Assembly: GCA_001567105.1 (NCBI GenBank)
Contig: LMZR01000010.1
Location: 1 to 38,314, forward strand
Direction of reading: 5' to 3'
From: Chloroflexi bacterium OLB14
Lineage (GTDB): Bacteria > Chloroflexota > Anaerolineae > Anaerolineales > Villigracilaceae
DNA length: 38,314 bases
Below are positions 1 to 7,882 of this stretch, one piece after another. Position 1 is the first letter of the stretch, and each line of letters begins with the position of its first letter. Below the pieces are notes generated by a model. The model did not search any database, was not told the DNA's origin, and saw only the letters and a program-made list of their open reading frames with translations. The position numbers and the translations under genes were made by a program.

Positions 1-57
1 TTAATTGTTATTGAGGTTTTTAACATTACCCATTTTGCAAGGGGCGTGCCAACTATG

Positions 58-147
58 ATTTATACAGCCAACGGTGTATAATACCTCAAATAGGGTGATT
101 ATACAGTCTGTAGGCTGTATAATTGACTATGTACAGATTATACAGCC
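58..147. repeat. 39-bp-spaced inverted-repeat units upstream of the integrase remnant
   Basis: TTATACA(G) occurs at 60, 99 and 138, a strict 39-bp period. The first two copies are each the left arm of an inverted repeat with an 8-nt spacer (60-66 with 75-81; 99-106 with 115-122). The right arms also form TATAAT boxes (77-82, 118-123). They could be recombinase-binding half-sites of an attI-like site, an operator, or tandem promoter elements. The structure is visible; the function is inference. Confidence 0.5.
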
Positions 148-169
148 ACTTAGATTCAAAGGCAAGAAA

Positions 170-342
170 ATGACCTATCCACTACCACCTTCTAAAGACA
201 AAAAATTACTTGACCGTTTCCGAGACAAGATTCGTTTAAAACAATACTCATTGCGAACCGAAAAAAACTATATTGAATGAGTAAAACAATATATTATCTT
301 CCATAAAAAGCAACATCCAAAAAGTATGACTACTGATTACTG
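170..342 (+). pseudogene. Truncated integron-type tyrosine recombinase (IntI-like) N-terminus
   Basis: The reading frame from ATG 170 gives a proline-rich start and then KLLDRFRDKIRLKQYSLRTE, KNYIE, stop, VKQYIIFHKKQHPKS. This matches the SAM-like N-terminal core-binding domain of integron integrases (SLRTE-x-x-Y-x-x-W-V-x-x-[FY]-I-x-F-H). The TGA at 278 sits where the family has Trp (TGG), and 15 further family-like codons follow it. Nothing of the catalytic R-H-R-Y domain remains before the convergent P450 gene at 375. Family members are about 320 aa, so this is a 5' relic even if the TGA is ignored. The frame could open upstream at 74, but 170 fits the family start better. Confidence 0.7.
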
Positions 343-362
343 ACCACTGATTACTGAACACT
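318..362. repeat. Short imperfect direct repeats (ACTGATTACTG units)
   Basis: Copies of GATTACTGA and CCACTGATTACTG are repeated head-to-tail between the integrase relic and the P450 stop codon. This is low-complexity intergenic filler and marks where the recombinase gene was cut off. No coding capacity was seen. Confidence 0.5.
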
Positions 363-374
363 GCCACCCACTAA

Positions 375-1721
375 TCACAACTTCATCATCATCCCGCCTT
401 TGGGGCGAAGCGTGGCTTCAGGTTTAAGCCCAATAGCAGAATCAGTTGCAAGATCAGGTTGGAAGCGTTGATAACTCATGGCTAAAGTCAATTGCATTTC
501 CATCATCGCCAAATGATTTCCAATACAAATATGTGGTCCCGCTCCAAAAGGATAATAAATATCTTTATTGCGCCTTGAAATATTTTCAGGTGTAAAACGT
601 TCGGGGTCAAATGTTTCGGGGTCGTGCCAATAATTTGAATCATGATGCGTAACATACGGCGTGATAAAAATTAACGTGCCAGCAGGAATTAAATAACCAT
701 CTAATTCTTGGTCAGTGACGGCTTCACGCGCAAACAAATAAGCAGGCGGATACAAACGCAACACTTCGTTGATAACTTGCGTGGTGTAAGTTAACTTTGA
801 CAAATCATCCAATGTGGGTGTGCGGCGATTTAAGACTTGGTCAACCTCGCCAACGATTTTTGATTCGACATGTTTATTTTTTGAAATTAGATAAAACGCC
901 CAAGTGAGCGCCATAGCAGATGTTTCGTGACCTGCAAAAAATATAGTCACGATTTCATCCCTCATTTGCGCATCAGACATGCCCAAGCCTGTTTCTGCAT
1001 CTTTGGCATTGATCAACATCCCCAGCAAATCATCTTGTGGATTCTTGCGCCCGTTTTCAATTAATGGATAAACAATATCATTTAATATTTTGACGGCTTT
1101 GTTATATTGAATATGTTTTGGCAATGGAAACCAAAGTGGTAATTGCACAAATTGTTGACTCTTCCATAACATAAACGCCGAAGCGATTCGAAAAGCATTT
1201 CCTAAGGCTTGCACTTGTTCATCAGTTATCTTGGCGCTGAACATCGTTTTGATGATGATAGACAAGGTTAATTGCGTCATTTCATCTTCCATGTCAAATG
1301 GCTGGTGATTTTTATATTTATCCCATGAATCTAATTGCGTTTGAATTGCTTTGATAATGGTTTCGGAAATTGTACTTAACTTCTGACGATGAAAAGCGGG
1401 TTGGAGAATACGGCGTTGTTGTAACCAAAAATCACCGTCACTTAATGGCAAGCCATTGCCTAATAACACGCGACCTGTCTCTACACTTCGTCCGCGAATA
1501 TAACTATGATGATTACTTTGCAAAATATGTTTTACATATTCAGGTTTTGTAACCAGCATATAAGTTTTATTGAGCAATTTGAATTGCACAATACCACCAT
1601 GCTGTTTGGTTAGATCCATAAACATGCCAAGCATGTCTTTGGTCATTTCAGGAATCATACCGATGACAGGTCTGGATTGTGGAGCGGGGGCAGGTTTGAG
1701 GTCTGAGATATTGGTTGCCAT
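375..1721 (-). CDS. Cytochrome P450
   Basis: A 448-aa soluble haem-thiolate monooxygenase with no N-terminal membrane anchor. Visible motifs are the I-helix AGHETS (263-268, oxygen activation), the K-helix ExxR (E319, R322), PERF (373-376) and the haem loop FGAGPHICIG (392-401) with axial Cys399. The overall pattern resembles bacterial CYP102/CYP4-like fatty-acid or hydrophobic-substrate P450s. The substrate cannot be read from sequence, and no ferredoxin or reductase partner lies nearby. It follows the tryptophanase gene on the same strand, but a strong terminator lies between them, so co-transcription is unlikely. There is no clear Shine-Dalgarno before the ATG. The family call is firm; the subfamily is not. 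Confidence 0.95.
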   Translation of the reverse strand: MATNISDLKPAPAPQSRPVIGMIPEMTKDMLGMFMDLTKQHGGIVQFKLLNKTYMLVTKPEYVKHILQSNHHSYIRGRSVETGRVLLGNGLPLSDGDFWLQQRRILQPAFHRQKLSTISETIIKAIQTQLDSWDKYKNHQPFDMEDEMTQLTLSIIIKTMFSAKITDEQVQALGNAFRIASAFMLWKSQQFVQLPLWFPLPKHIQYNKAVKILNDIVYPLIENGRKNPQDDLLGMLINAKDAETGLGMSDAQMRDEIVTIFFAGHETSAMALTWAFYLISKNKHVESKIVGEVDQVLNRRTPTLDDLSKLTYTTQVINEVLRLYPPAYLFAREAVTDQELDGYLIPAGTLIFITPYVTHHDSNYWHDPETFDPERFTPENISRRNKDIYYPFGAGPHICIGNHLAMMEMQLTLAMSYQRFQPDLATDSAIGLKPEATLRPKGGMMMKL

Positions 1722-1798
1722 GATAAGTGGTTATTTTACATTATTGCTACCTCTATTTCAAATTGAGGGAAAAACTTTTTACTACACAGCCTAAGCAG

Positions 1799-1840
1799 TA
1801 AATAAAAGCGCATCTAATTACTCAGATGCGCTTTTATTTA
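1799..1840. terminator. Bidirectional-type intrinsic terminator between tryptophanase and P450
   Basis: A perfect 17-bp inverted repeat (1799-1815 with 1824-1840) around an 8-nt loop. The core is AGCGCATCT/AGATGCGCT and the arm ends are A/T-rich, giving a U-rich tail in either direction. It ends the tryptophanase transcript and isolates the P450 gene. Confidence 0.85.
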
Positions 1841-1874
1841 ATAGATTTACGGCAAATACAGACTGATATAAAAA

Positions 1875-3254
1875 TTACAGCGGTGCAAATTGAGCTGTGA
1901 AATGACGCAACAACTCAGGCGCGTAAGTAATTTTGTACCCACGTAGTTCGCTTGCACGGCCTTTTATTTTTATCAATGTTTCAGCCACATAATCAAAATG
2001 AGTTTGTGTATAAACTCGCCTTGGAATAGTTAAGCGTAACAACTCTAATGCAGGGTAATGCCAAGTATTGTCTTCAGGGTCAAGGCTGGCGAACATTACA
2101 GAGCCAATTTCTACGCCTCGAATAGCACCTTCACGGTACAACTCCACGCCAAGCGATTGAGCGGGAAACTCATAGTTAGGAATATGAGGCAAAAGCTGAT
2201 TTGCAACCACATACACAGCGTGACCACCTGCAGGTTGAATCGTTGGTACGCCAGCATCATTGAGTTTTTTAGCAAGATAGGCAGTTTGCGCCAGACGATA
2301 CGACAAATAAGATTCGTCTAAACCCTCATAAAGCCCAACAGCCATTGCATCAAGGTCGCGCCCAGCCAGCCCGCCATAAGTAGGAAACCCTTCGCGCAAT
2401 ATTAATTCATTCCTGATATTTTGAAATAACTTTTCATCATTGACGCATAACAAACCGCCAATGTTGACAATTGCATCTTTTTTCGCAGACATAGTCATAC
2501 CGTCAGCAAGTGCGAACATCTCACGCGCAATTTCTTTTATAGATTTATTTTGATAGCCTGCTTCTCGTTGTTGAATAAAATAACAATTTTCAGCATAGCG
2601 CGCCGCATCTATGAAAAAGGGGATTCCGTTTTCGCGATAGACCTGTGCAACTTGTTTGAGATTCTCCATCGAGACGGGCTGACCGCCTCCTCCGTTATTT
2701 GTAACTGTTACCATTCCAAACGGGATTTGTTCTCGCCCATACTTTGTGATGAAGGCTTTAAGTTTGGCAATATCCATGTTGCCTTTGAAAGGATGCAAAT
2801 TTGCAGGGTCGTACGCTTCGTCAATAACAAGATTTGTTGGATGCCCACCTCTAGCACGAATATTAGCGTCGGTGGTATCAAAGTGTATATTACTTGGAAT
2901 CCATTGATTTGGCTTAACCAAACATGCCGATAAAATATTTTCAGCCGCCCGCCCCTGATGCGTAGGAACGAAATGCTTGAAGCCAAAAATATCTTCCACT
3001 GCTTCTTTGAGGCGTAGGAACGAGCGCGCCCCTGCATACGACTCGTCTCCGCGCATAATAGCCGACCATTGTTCTTGGCTCATCGCGCCTGTCCCCGAGT
3101 CGGTTAACAGGTCAATAAAAACATCTTCTGCTTTTAGCGTAAAAAGATTGTAGCCCGCCTCTTTCAGTTTTACTTCACGTTCCTCGCGCGGAATCAGGCG
3201 GATTGATTCCGTGACTTTAATACGAAACGGTTCGGGTGGATATATGGTAGTCAT
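1875..3254 (-). CDS. tnaA: Tryptophanase (tryptophan indole-lyase), PLP-dependent
   Basis: A 459-aa fold-type I PLP lyase that converts L-Trp to indole, pyruvate and ammonia. Family landmarks are DVFIDLLTDSGTGAMS (44-59), MRGDESYAGARS (67-78), PTHQGRAAE (97-105), the TNNGGGGQPVS loop (185-195) and the PLP-binding SAKKDA with Lys259. The C-terminal LRHFTAQF carries His451, equivalent to E. coli tryptophanase His463; tyrosine phenol-lyases have Phe there, which favours tryptophanase. Length matches the family (456-476 aa). The start is backed by AGGAG seven nt upstream of the ATG. A TATAAT box lies about 90 bp upstream, with a possible leader ORF in between. Tyrosine phenol-lyase is the only serious alternative. 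Confidence 0.9.
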   Translation of the reverse strand: MTTIYPPEPFRIKVTESIRLIPREEREVKLKEAGYNLFTLKAEDVFIDLLTDSGTGAMSQEQWSAIMRGDESYAGARSFLRLKEAVEDIFGFKHFVPTHQGRAAENILSACLVKPNQWIPSNIHFDTTDANIRARGGHPTNLVIDEAYDPANLHPFKGNMDIAKLKAFITKYGREQIPFGMVTVTNNGGGGQPVSMENLKQVAQVYRENGIPFFIDAARYAENCYFIQQREAGYQNKSIKEIAREMFALADGMTMSAKKDAIVNIGGLLCVNDEKLFQNIRNELILREGFPTYGGLAGRDLDAMAVGLYEGLDESYLSYRLAQTAYLAKKLNDAGVPTIQPAGGHAVYVVANQLLPHIPNYEFPAQSLGVELYREGAIRGVEIGSVMFASLDPEDNTWHYPALELLRLTIPRRVYTQTHFDYVAETLIKIKGRASELRGYKITYAPELLRHFTAQFAPL

Positions 3255-3263
3255 TTTTTTCTC

Positions 3264-3326
3264 CTAAATTTGATGTGTGTCAAATCTTGGGTAGCGAGCC
3301 TGGTTTGTAAGCCCCCACATTACCAT
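3264..3326 (-). CDS. Possible TnaC-like leader peptide (20 codons)
   Basis: A short ORF in the tnaA leader: M-V-M-W-G-L-T-N-Q-A-R-Y-P-R-F-D-T-H-Q-I-stop. GGAG (3332-3335) lies five nt before its ATG. It has a Trp at codon 4, and its stop codon TAG overlaps the tnaA Shine-Dalgarno (TTTAGGAG). E. coli tnaA is preceded by the Trp-sensing leader peptide TnaC, but this sequence is not a recognisable TnaC homologue and lacks the W-x11-P-stop spacing. The ORF and SD are visible; a regulatory role is inference. Confidence 0.4.
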   Translation of the reverse strand: MVMWGLTNQARYPRFDTHQI

Positions 3327-3347
3327 TCGGTCTCCAATGACTTTTTT

Positions 3348-3353
3348 ATTATA
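3348..3353 (-). promoter_or_regulatory. Putative tnaA -10 box
   Basis: TATAAT on the minus strand, preceded by TTGGTTG. There is no good -35 hexamer at 17 bp, so the promoter may need an activator. The predicted start leaves a leader of about 85 nt containing the small ORF at 3264-3326. Confidence 0.5.
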
Positions 3354-3369
3354 CAACCAATATTTTATT

Positions 3370-5514
3370 TTATGATGATTTATATCCTAATAATCTTAAA
3401 GCATTCGCTACCACAACCAATGTGCTTCCTTCATGAAAGATGACGGCGATGCCCATGCTGATAATTCCCGTTAACGAAGTGACGATCAGAATCGCAATGA
3501 CGCTAAGAGCAATGACTAAATTTTGCGTGATGATTCTTTTTGTAGCACGTCCTAAACCAACAGCAAAGGGAAGTTTTGATAAATCATCGCCCATTAATGC
3601 AACATCAGCAGTTTCAAGCGCGACGTCTGTGCCTGCGCCGCCCATTGCAATGCCAACAGTTGCATTTGCTAAAGCAGGCGCATCGTTAACTCCGTCACCG
3701 ACCATTGCTACATAATTATAGTTATTAACTAATTCGCGGATAATCGTTAATTTATTTTCTGGCATTAACTCTGCTCGAAAATCAGTCAAGCCGATTTCTT
3801 TTGCAATGGCTGATGCTGCGCGGGGATTATCACCAGTGAGCATAATGGTATGTTGCACGCCAAGTTTTTTTAACGCCTTCATGGTTGGCGCGGCTTCGTT
3901 GCGTAATGTATCAGCCAATGCGATTAAGCCAATTGGAGTTTTATCTTCGGCAACCCACATCAAAGTTTTTCCGCTTTGTTGCAAGGCTTGTGCTTTTTGA
4001 AACATTTCATCTGAAAGGGTGATATTCGCCTCGTTCATTAACCTTTGATTTCCAACCCAAATTATTTTGCCGTTCATCACAGCCTTCAAGCCACGCCCTG
4101 TCAGCGAGTCAACTTCGTCTGCAACAGAAACAGGCATACCCTGAGTGTGAGCCGCGTTGATAACTGCTTGAGCAAGTGGGTGTGCTGAACGTGCTTCCGC
4201 GCTGGCGGCGATAGATAAAACGTCCGCTTCTTTTTTAACTGATGGTTGAAACGCGATGATATCGGTTACTTCTGGCTTGCCGTGAGTCAATGTGCCAGTT
4301 TTATCGAAGGCAAGTGCTTTAATCTGCCCAAGATTTTCAAGATGTGCACCGCCTTTAACTAATACGCCGTTTCTGGCGGCTTGTGCAATGCCTGCAAGAA
4401 TCGTGGCAGGTGTGCCAAGTGCCACTGCACAAGGTGATGCCGCAACTAATAATGTCATTGCACGCAGAAATGAATCACGGAATGAATAACCAAACAAAGG
4501 TGGGACGATAATAATTAACGCCGTAAGAATTAACACATTGGGAATAAAGATGCGTTCAAATTTTTCCATCGTTTGTTGTGTTGGTGATTTTTGTGCTTGT
4601 GCTTCTTCAACCATTTTCATCACGCGTGATAAAGTTGAATCTTTTGCAAGCCGTGTAACTTTTACTTCCATGGCGCCTTCGCCATTGACAGTACCTGCAA
4701 AAACATTATCGCCAACAGATTTATCAACTGGAATTGATTCGCCCGTAACGGGTGATTGATCTACACCTGAACTGCCATCTATTACAACGCCATCTACTGG
4801 AATGCGCACGCCAGGGCGAACGATAACAATATCGTCAATCAATAAAGATTTAACCGAAACTTCTTGCTCTTTGCCATCACGAATAACCAGAGCAGTTTTA
4901 GGACTTAAACTTCCTAGTGCTTTGATTGCAGAGCGGGCGCGGTTAAGTGCGCGATTCTCTAAGGCGTGGCCAAGGCTAAACAGAAAAAGAAGTAATGCAC
5001 CTTCTGCAAATTCGCCGAGAAATGCCGCGCCAATTGCGGCGAAGACCATTAATACATCTGTATCAAAGCGTTTAACTTTTAATGCGTCCCAAGCGTGTCG
5101 TGTAACATCCCAGCCCCCAAACAGGTAGGCGGTTATATAAAGACTAATGCTAATAAAAGCAGGGAACTCAAGAAAGACTTCACCAAGCCAGCCGATGAGC
5201 AAGAAAGCACCAGCAGATAAACTTATGTACAATCCGCGATTTTCTTCAAGGTGAGATTGAAATTCGCTGGACGGAATTTTATAACCCAGTTGCTGTATTT
5301 TCTTTTCAATGTCGGCATGTTCAATTTTTTGATTGTCAAACTCGACCCACATTTTTTCGGCAGGGTAATTGACTTTGACATTCATTATGCCATCCGTTTG
5401 TTTTAAACTGTTTTCGATTGTCACTGCACAATTGGCACAATCCATGCCTTCGATGGGCATAGAAATTCTTTGAAGTCCGTCTTTGTTTTGTGTTTCTATA
5501 ATATTTTCGGTCAT
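3370..5514 (-). CDS. P1B-4-type heavy-metal efflux ATPase with N-terminal HMA domain
   Basis: A 714-aa inner-membrane metal pump. In order: an HMA metal-binding domain with GMDCANC (Cys26, Cys29), transmembrane pairs, actuator TGES (257-260), the intramembrane motif SPC (360-362), DKTGT (404-408, phosphorylated Asp404), HP locus (His445), GDGVNDAP (606-613) and a last helix with HEGST (694-698). SPC plus HEGST defines the P1B-4 subgroup (CoaT, CtpD, PfeT, CzcP), which exports Co2+, Fe2+ or Zn2+. Classic Zn/Cd pumps such as ZntA have CPC. Many P1B-4 pumps lack an HMA domain, so its presence is notable. It lies 15 bp behind the ArsR-type repressor and is probably in the same operon. The metal is not settled. 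Confidence 0.92.
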   Translation of the reverse strand: MTENIIETQNKDGLQRISMPIEGMDCANCAVTIENSLKQTDGIMNVKVNYPAEKMWVEFDNQKIEHADIEKKIQQLGYKIPSSEFQSHLEENRGLYISLSAGAFLLIGWLGEVFLEFPAFISISLYITAYLFGGWDVTRHAWDALKVKRFDTDVLMVFAAIGAAFLGEFAEGALLLFLFSLGHALENRALNRARSAIKALGSLSPKTALVIRDGKEQEVSVKSLLIDDIVIVRPGVRIPVDGVVIDGSSGVDQSPVTGESIPVDKSVGDNVFAGTVNGEGAMEVKVTRLAKDSTLSRVMKMVEEAQAQKSPTQQTMEKFERIFIPNVLILTALIIIVPPLFGYSFRDSFLRAMTLLVAASPCAVALGTPATILAGIAQAARNGVLVKGGAHLENLGQIKALAFDKTGTLTHGKPEVTDIIAFQPSVKKEADVLSIAASAEARSAHPLAQAVINAAHTQGMPVSVADEVDSLTGRGLKAVMNGKIIWVGNQRLMNEANITLSDEMFQKAQALQQSGKTLMWVAEDKTPIGLIALADTLRNEAAPTMKALKKLGVQHTIMLTGDNPRAASAIAKEIGLTDFRAELMPENKLTIIRELVNNYNYVAMVGDGVNDAPALANATVGIAMGGAGTDVALETADVALMGDDLSKLPFAVGLGRATKRIITQNLVIALSVIAILIVTSLTGIISMGIAVIFHEGSTLVVVANALRLLGYKSS

Positions 5515-5529
5515 TGGTTCTCCAAAATT

Positions 5530-5820
5530 TTATCCATGTTTTACATGGTCTAAGCCCATGAGATATAGTTTTTTGACGTGATCATCATCTAGGGAATAAA
5601 AAACTTGTCTGCCAGATTTTCTGCCGCGAATTAAACGCATCTGTCGCAGACCTCGTAGTTGGTGCGAGACCGCAGATTCGCTCATGCCTGTTTTTTCGGC
5701 AATGTCACTGACGTTCATTTCTTTTTCAATTAAAGTAGAAATAATTTTGATGCGACTAGCATCACTTAAGGCGCTGAATAATTCGGCTAGTTGAATGGCT
5801 TTGAGTTCGTTGAGGGTCAT
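5530..5820 (-). CDS. ArsR/SmtB-family metal-sensing repressor, CzrA-like
   Basis: A 96-aa winged-helix repressor. The start at 5820 is preferred to the upstream in-frame ATG at 5853: AAGGA lies properly spaced before 5820, whereas 5853 falls inside the operator. The recognition helix is around SESAVSHQLRGLRQMRLIRG (47-66). The C-terminal helix carries Asp79, His81, His92 and His95. This D-x-H-x10-H-x2-H spacing is that of the alpha-5 Zn/Co site of S. aureus CzrA. There is no cysteine in the DNA-binding helix, so a CadC/ArsR-type site is absent. It probably represses itself and the downstream ATPase until Zn2+, Co2+ or a similar ion binds. Confidence 0.92.
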   Translation of the reverse strand: MTLNELKAIQLAELFSALSDASRIKIISTLIEKEMNVSDIAEKTGMSESAVSHQLRGLRQMRLIRGRKSGRQVFYSLDDDHVKKLYLMGLDHVKHG

Positions 5821-5832
5821 AAGTTTTCCTTG

Positions 5833-5882
5833 AATATATGAACAAGTATTCATATATTATAACGAAAGATAAACCTTGTCAA
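5833..5882 (-). promoter_or_regulatory. arsR promoter with overlapping ArsR/SmtB-type operator
   Basis: On the minus strand there is TTGACA (5877-5882), a 15-bp spacer and TATAAT (5856-5861). Overlapping the -10 end and start point is a perfect 10-bp inverted repeat, AATATATGAA/TTCATATATT (5833-5842 and 5849-5858), with a 6-nt centre. This fits the ATATGAA..TTCATAT operators bound by ArsR/SmtB repressors and supports autoregulation of the arsR-ATPase operon. Confidence 0.8.
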
Positions 5883-5900
5883 GTGGCAAGGTTTATCTTT
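5865..5900. terminator. Stem-loop after the Nramp gene, overlapping the arsR -35
   Basis: The arms AAAGATAAACCTTG and CAAGGTTTATCTTT pair perfectly over 14 bp around an 8-nt loop. It lies just after the Nramp stop codon, so it is the likely terminator for that gene. Its promoter-side arm and loop contain the TTGACA -35 of arsR. Confidence 0.65.
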
Positions 5901-5904
5901 TCAA

Positions 5905-7803
5905 CTAATCGCTAATTGGCACAATCAGCACATTGGCTTTGATGTGATGTCTTAAATCACTGATGACTGTTCCATGAATTAAATCGGAAACGCCTGAATG
6001 TCCGTGACCGCCTACTATTACTATTTCAATATCTGATTCATTAATTAATTTCGCAAGCTCTTTGCCAGGTTCGCCACTGCCAATTTTCCATTCTGTTTTC
6101 ACGTTGTTATCTATCATCATTTGAGAAAGTTTTTCTAGGCGTTCACTATCTGCTAAAGTTTCTAAGTCTTCGCCTTCTGTGCCGAGTCTCCTTGCTACTG
6201 GGCTTTCTACAATGTGCAAAAGAGTTAATTGAGTTTGAGCTTTGTCAATGAAGCGTAAACTTTCAGCTAGTAATTTTTCATCCTTGCCCGAAAAATCTAA
6301 AGCGACTGCTACACGTTTGTAAGGTTCAGGTGGTTGCAGTGTTGTGATTTCACCTGTGGCTTGACGATGAACGCTTCCAGTTCTAATTTCATTTTGCTTT
6401 TGCATCCACGGATGGAAGATGACATATAAAAGCAGAACAGCAAGCCCAAGAGTAAGAGGTATCACTGTAATTTCAACAAGCCAAGCATTTGCTCCTGCTT
6501 CGGCGATCCATGTTCCAATTTGGTCAATGATTAATTTTATATTCAACGACAAGATAATGCCTGCTACAATCCATGCCAAGATTTGAATCTTACGTCCGAT
6601 GGCGAATTCGCCCATGCGTTTTTTATTTGCTACTGAATTAATCAGAGGGATGATTGCAAACGGAAGTTGTAAAGAAAGCACAACTTGACTCAATACCAAC
6701 ATCGCACCTGTTGAGTCTTCTCCGTAATAGGCAATGACCAAAATTGCTGGAACAACAGCCAACAAGCGGGTAATTAAGCGGCGCAACCACGGTCTAATGC
6801 GCAGATTCAAATATCCTTCCATCACAATCTGACCAGCCAATGTACCAGTGATGGTAGAACTTTGTCCCGAAGCGAGAAGTGCGATAGCAAATGCAATCGG
6901 TGCGATAGATGCTCCAAGTAACGGCTCAAGTAAACGATGCGCGTCTTGAATCTCTGCTACTCCAAAATAACCATTTTTGTGAAATACAGAAGCCGCCATC
7001 ACTAAAATTGCGGCATTGATAAGAAAAGCAATGTTGAGCGATAAAGTAGTATCAATAGTGTTCCAACGAAGAGTCTTTTTTATCTCTTCGCTATCACGCC
7101 CAATTTTTCGAGTTTGCACTAATGATGAGTGTAGATATAAATTATGCGGCATCACTGTTGCGCCTAAAATTCCAATGGCGATGTATAAAGCATTTGAATC
7201 AGGTAAGGTAGGCATAAAGCCACGCACAATTCCGCCCCAATCTGGTTTGCCTAATAATATTTCAATAAAAAATGCAACGCCAATTGTCCCAACTAATGCG
7301 ATGACCACGCTTTCTAATTTGCGAATACCTGCATGTGATAATAGTAAAAGTAAAATCGTATCTAATGCTGTGAGTATGACGCCATAAAATAATGGAATAC
7401 CAAAAAGTAAATCTAATGCAATTGCTGAGCCGATAACTTCTGCAAGGTCACAAGCAGTGATGGCGATTTCAGCCAAAATATAAAGCGGAATATTAACGAT
7501 GGGCGGATAATCTTCATGGCACACTTGCGCAAGGTCACGCCTGCTGACAATTCCAAGCCGCGCCGCCAAACTTTGCAAAAGAATTGCCATGATGTTAGAC
7601 ATCAACAGCACCCAAATTAATGCATAACTATAACGACTACCACCTGCAATGTCAGTTGCCCAATTGCCTGGATCCATATACCCGACTGAGACCATTAACG
7701 CGGGACCCATAATTGCTAACCAACGCTTCCATGACGTGCTTTTAGTTGGCACTACAACCGATTCGTGGACTTCCGAAAGAGAGTTTTGTGTATGTTTTTT
7801 CAT
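5905..7803 (-). CDS. Nramp-family divalent metal transporter fused to a UspA domain
   Basis: A 632-aa fusion. Residues 1-470 are an Nramp (MntH-like) proton-coupled Mn2+/Fe2+ importer with DPGN (44-47) in TM1 and MPHN (218-221) in TM6, the metal-binding motifs. Residues 495-632 form a cytoplasmic universal-stress-protein domain starting KRVAVALDFSG. It includes GGHGHSG (598-604) and GT (611-612), matching the G-2x-G-9x-G(S/T) ATP-binding loop. Stand-alone MntH is about 410-450 aa, so the tail is extra and may make transport responsive to nucleotide or stress. No clear Shine-Dalgarno is seen. It lies in a minus-strand series of metal genes under a probable MntR. Mn2+ is favoured, Fe2+ possible. 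Confidence 0.93.
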   Translation of the reverse strand: MKKHTQNSLSEVHESVVVPTKSTSWKRWLAIMGPALMVSVGYMDPGNWATDIAGGSRYSYALIWVLLMSNIMAILLQSLAARLGIVSRRDLAQVCHEDYPPIVNIPLYILAEIAITACDLAEVIGSAIALDLLFGIPLFYGVILTALDTILLLLLSHAGIRKLESVVIALVGTIGVAFFIEILLGKPDWGGIVRGFMPTLPDSNALYIAIGILGATVMPHNLYLHSSLVQTRKIGRDSEEIKKTLRWNTIDTTLSLNIAFLINAAILVMAASVFHKNGYFGVAEIQDAHRLLEPLLGASIAPIAFAIALLASGQSSTITGTLAGQIVMEGYLNLRIRPWLRRLITRLLAVVPAILVIAYYGEDSTGAMLVLSQVVLSLQLPFAIIPLINSVANKKRMGEFAIGRKIQILAWIVAGIILSLNIKLIIDQIGTWIAEAGANAWLVEITVIPLTLGLAVLLLYVIFHPWMQKQNEIRTGSVHRQATGEITTLQPPEPYKRVAVALDFSGKDEKLLAESLRFIDKAQTQLTLLHIVESPVARRLGTEGEDLETLADSERLEKLSQMMIDNNVKTEWKIGSGEPGKELAKLINESDIEIVIVGGHGHSGVSDLIHGTVISDLRHHIKANVLIVPISD

Positions 7804-7831
7804 TATTCACTGCGATTCTTTGTCGCGTTGA

Positions 7832-7862
7832 AACATCCTATCGTTGATAGAAGGATGCTTCA
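7832..7862. promoter_or_regulatory. Imperfect hairpin between ZIP and Nramp genes
   Basis: AAGCATCC and GGATGTTT flank TATC-AAC-GATA, forming a bulged stem-loop in the 79-bp gap. It has no U-tract, so it is a poor terminator. It may be an attenuator or operator for the Nramp gene. It does not match an MntR box or the Mn riboswitch core. Confidence 0.3.
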
Positions 7863-7882
7863 AGCAATAATAGATTATTAAA

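Noticed and set aside
278..280. In-frame TGA at a Trp position, suggesting TGA is read as Trp
   Set aside because: TGA serves as a normal stop elsewhere here (for example the corrected cytochrome and the AbiEii-like gene), and the integrase is truncated anyway.
5821..5853. Longer ArsR protein starting at 5853
   Set aside because: That ATG lies within the operator and near the transcription start; the ATG at 5820 has a good SD and matches the family N-terminus.
7804..7882. Mn riboswitch (yybP-ykoY) upstream of the Nramp gene
   Set aside because: The gap is only 79 bp and lacks the conserved core; only a bulged hairpin is present.
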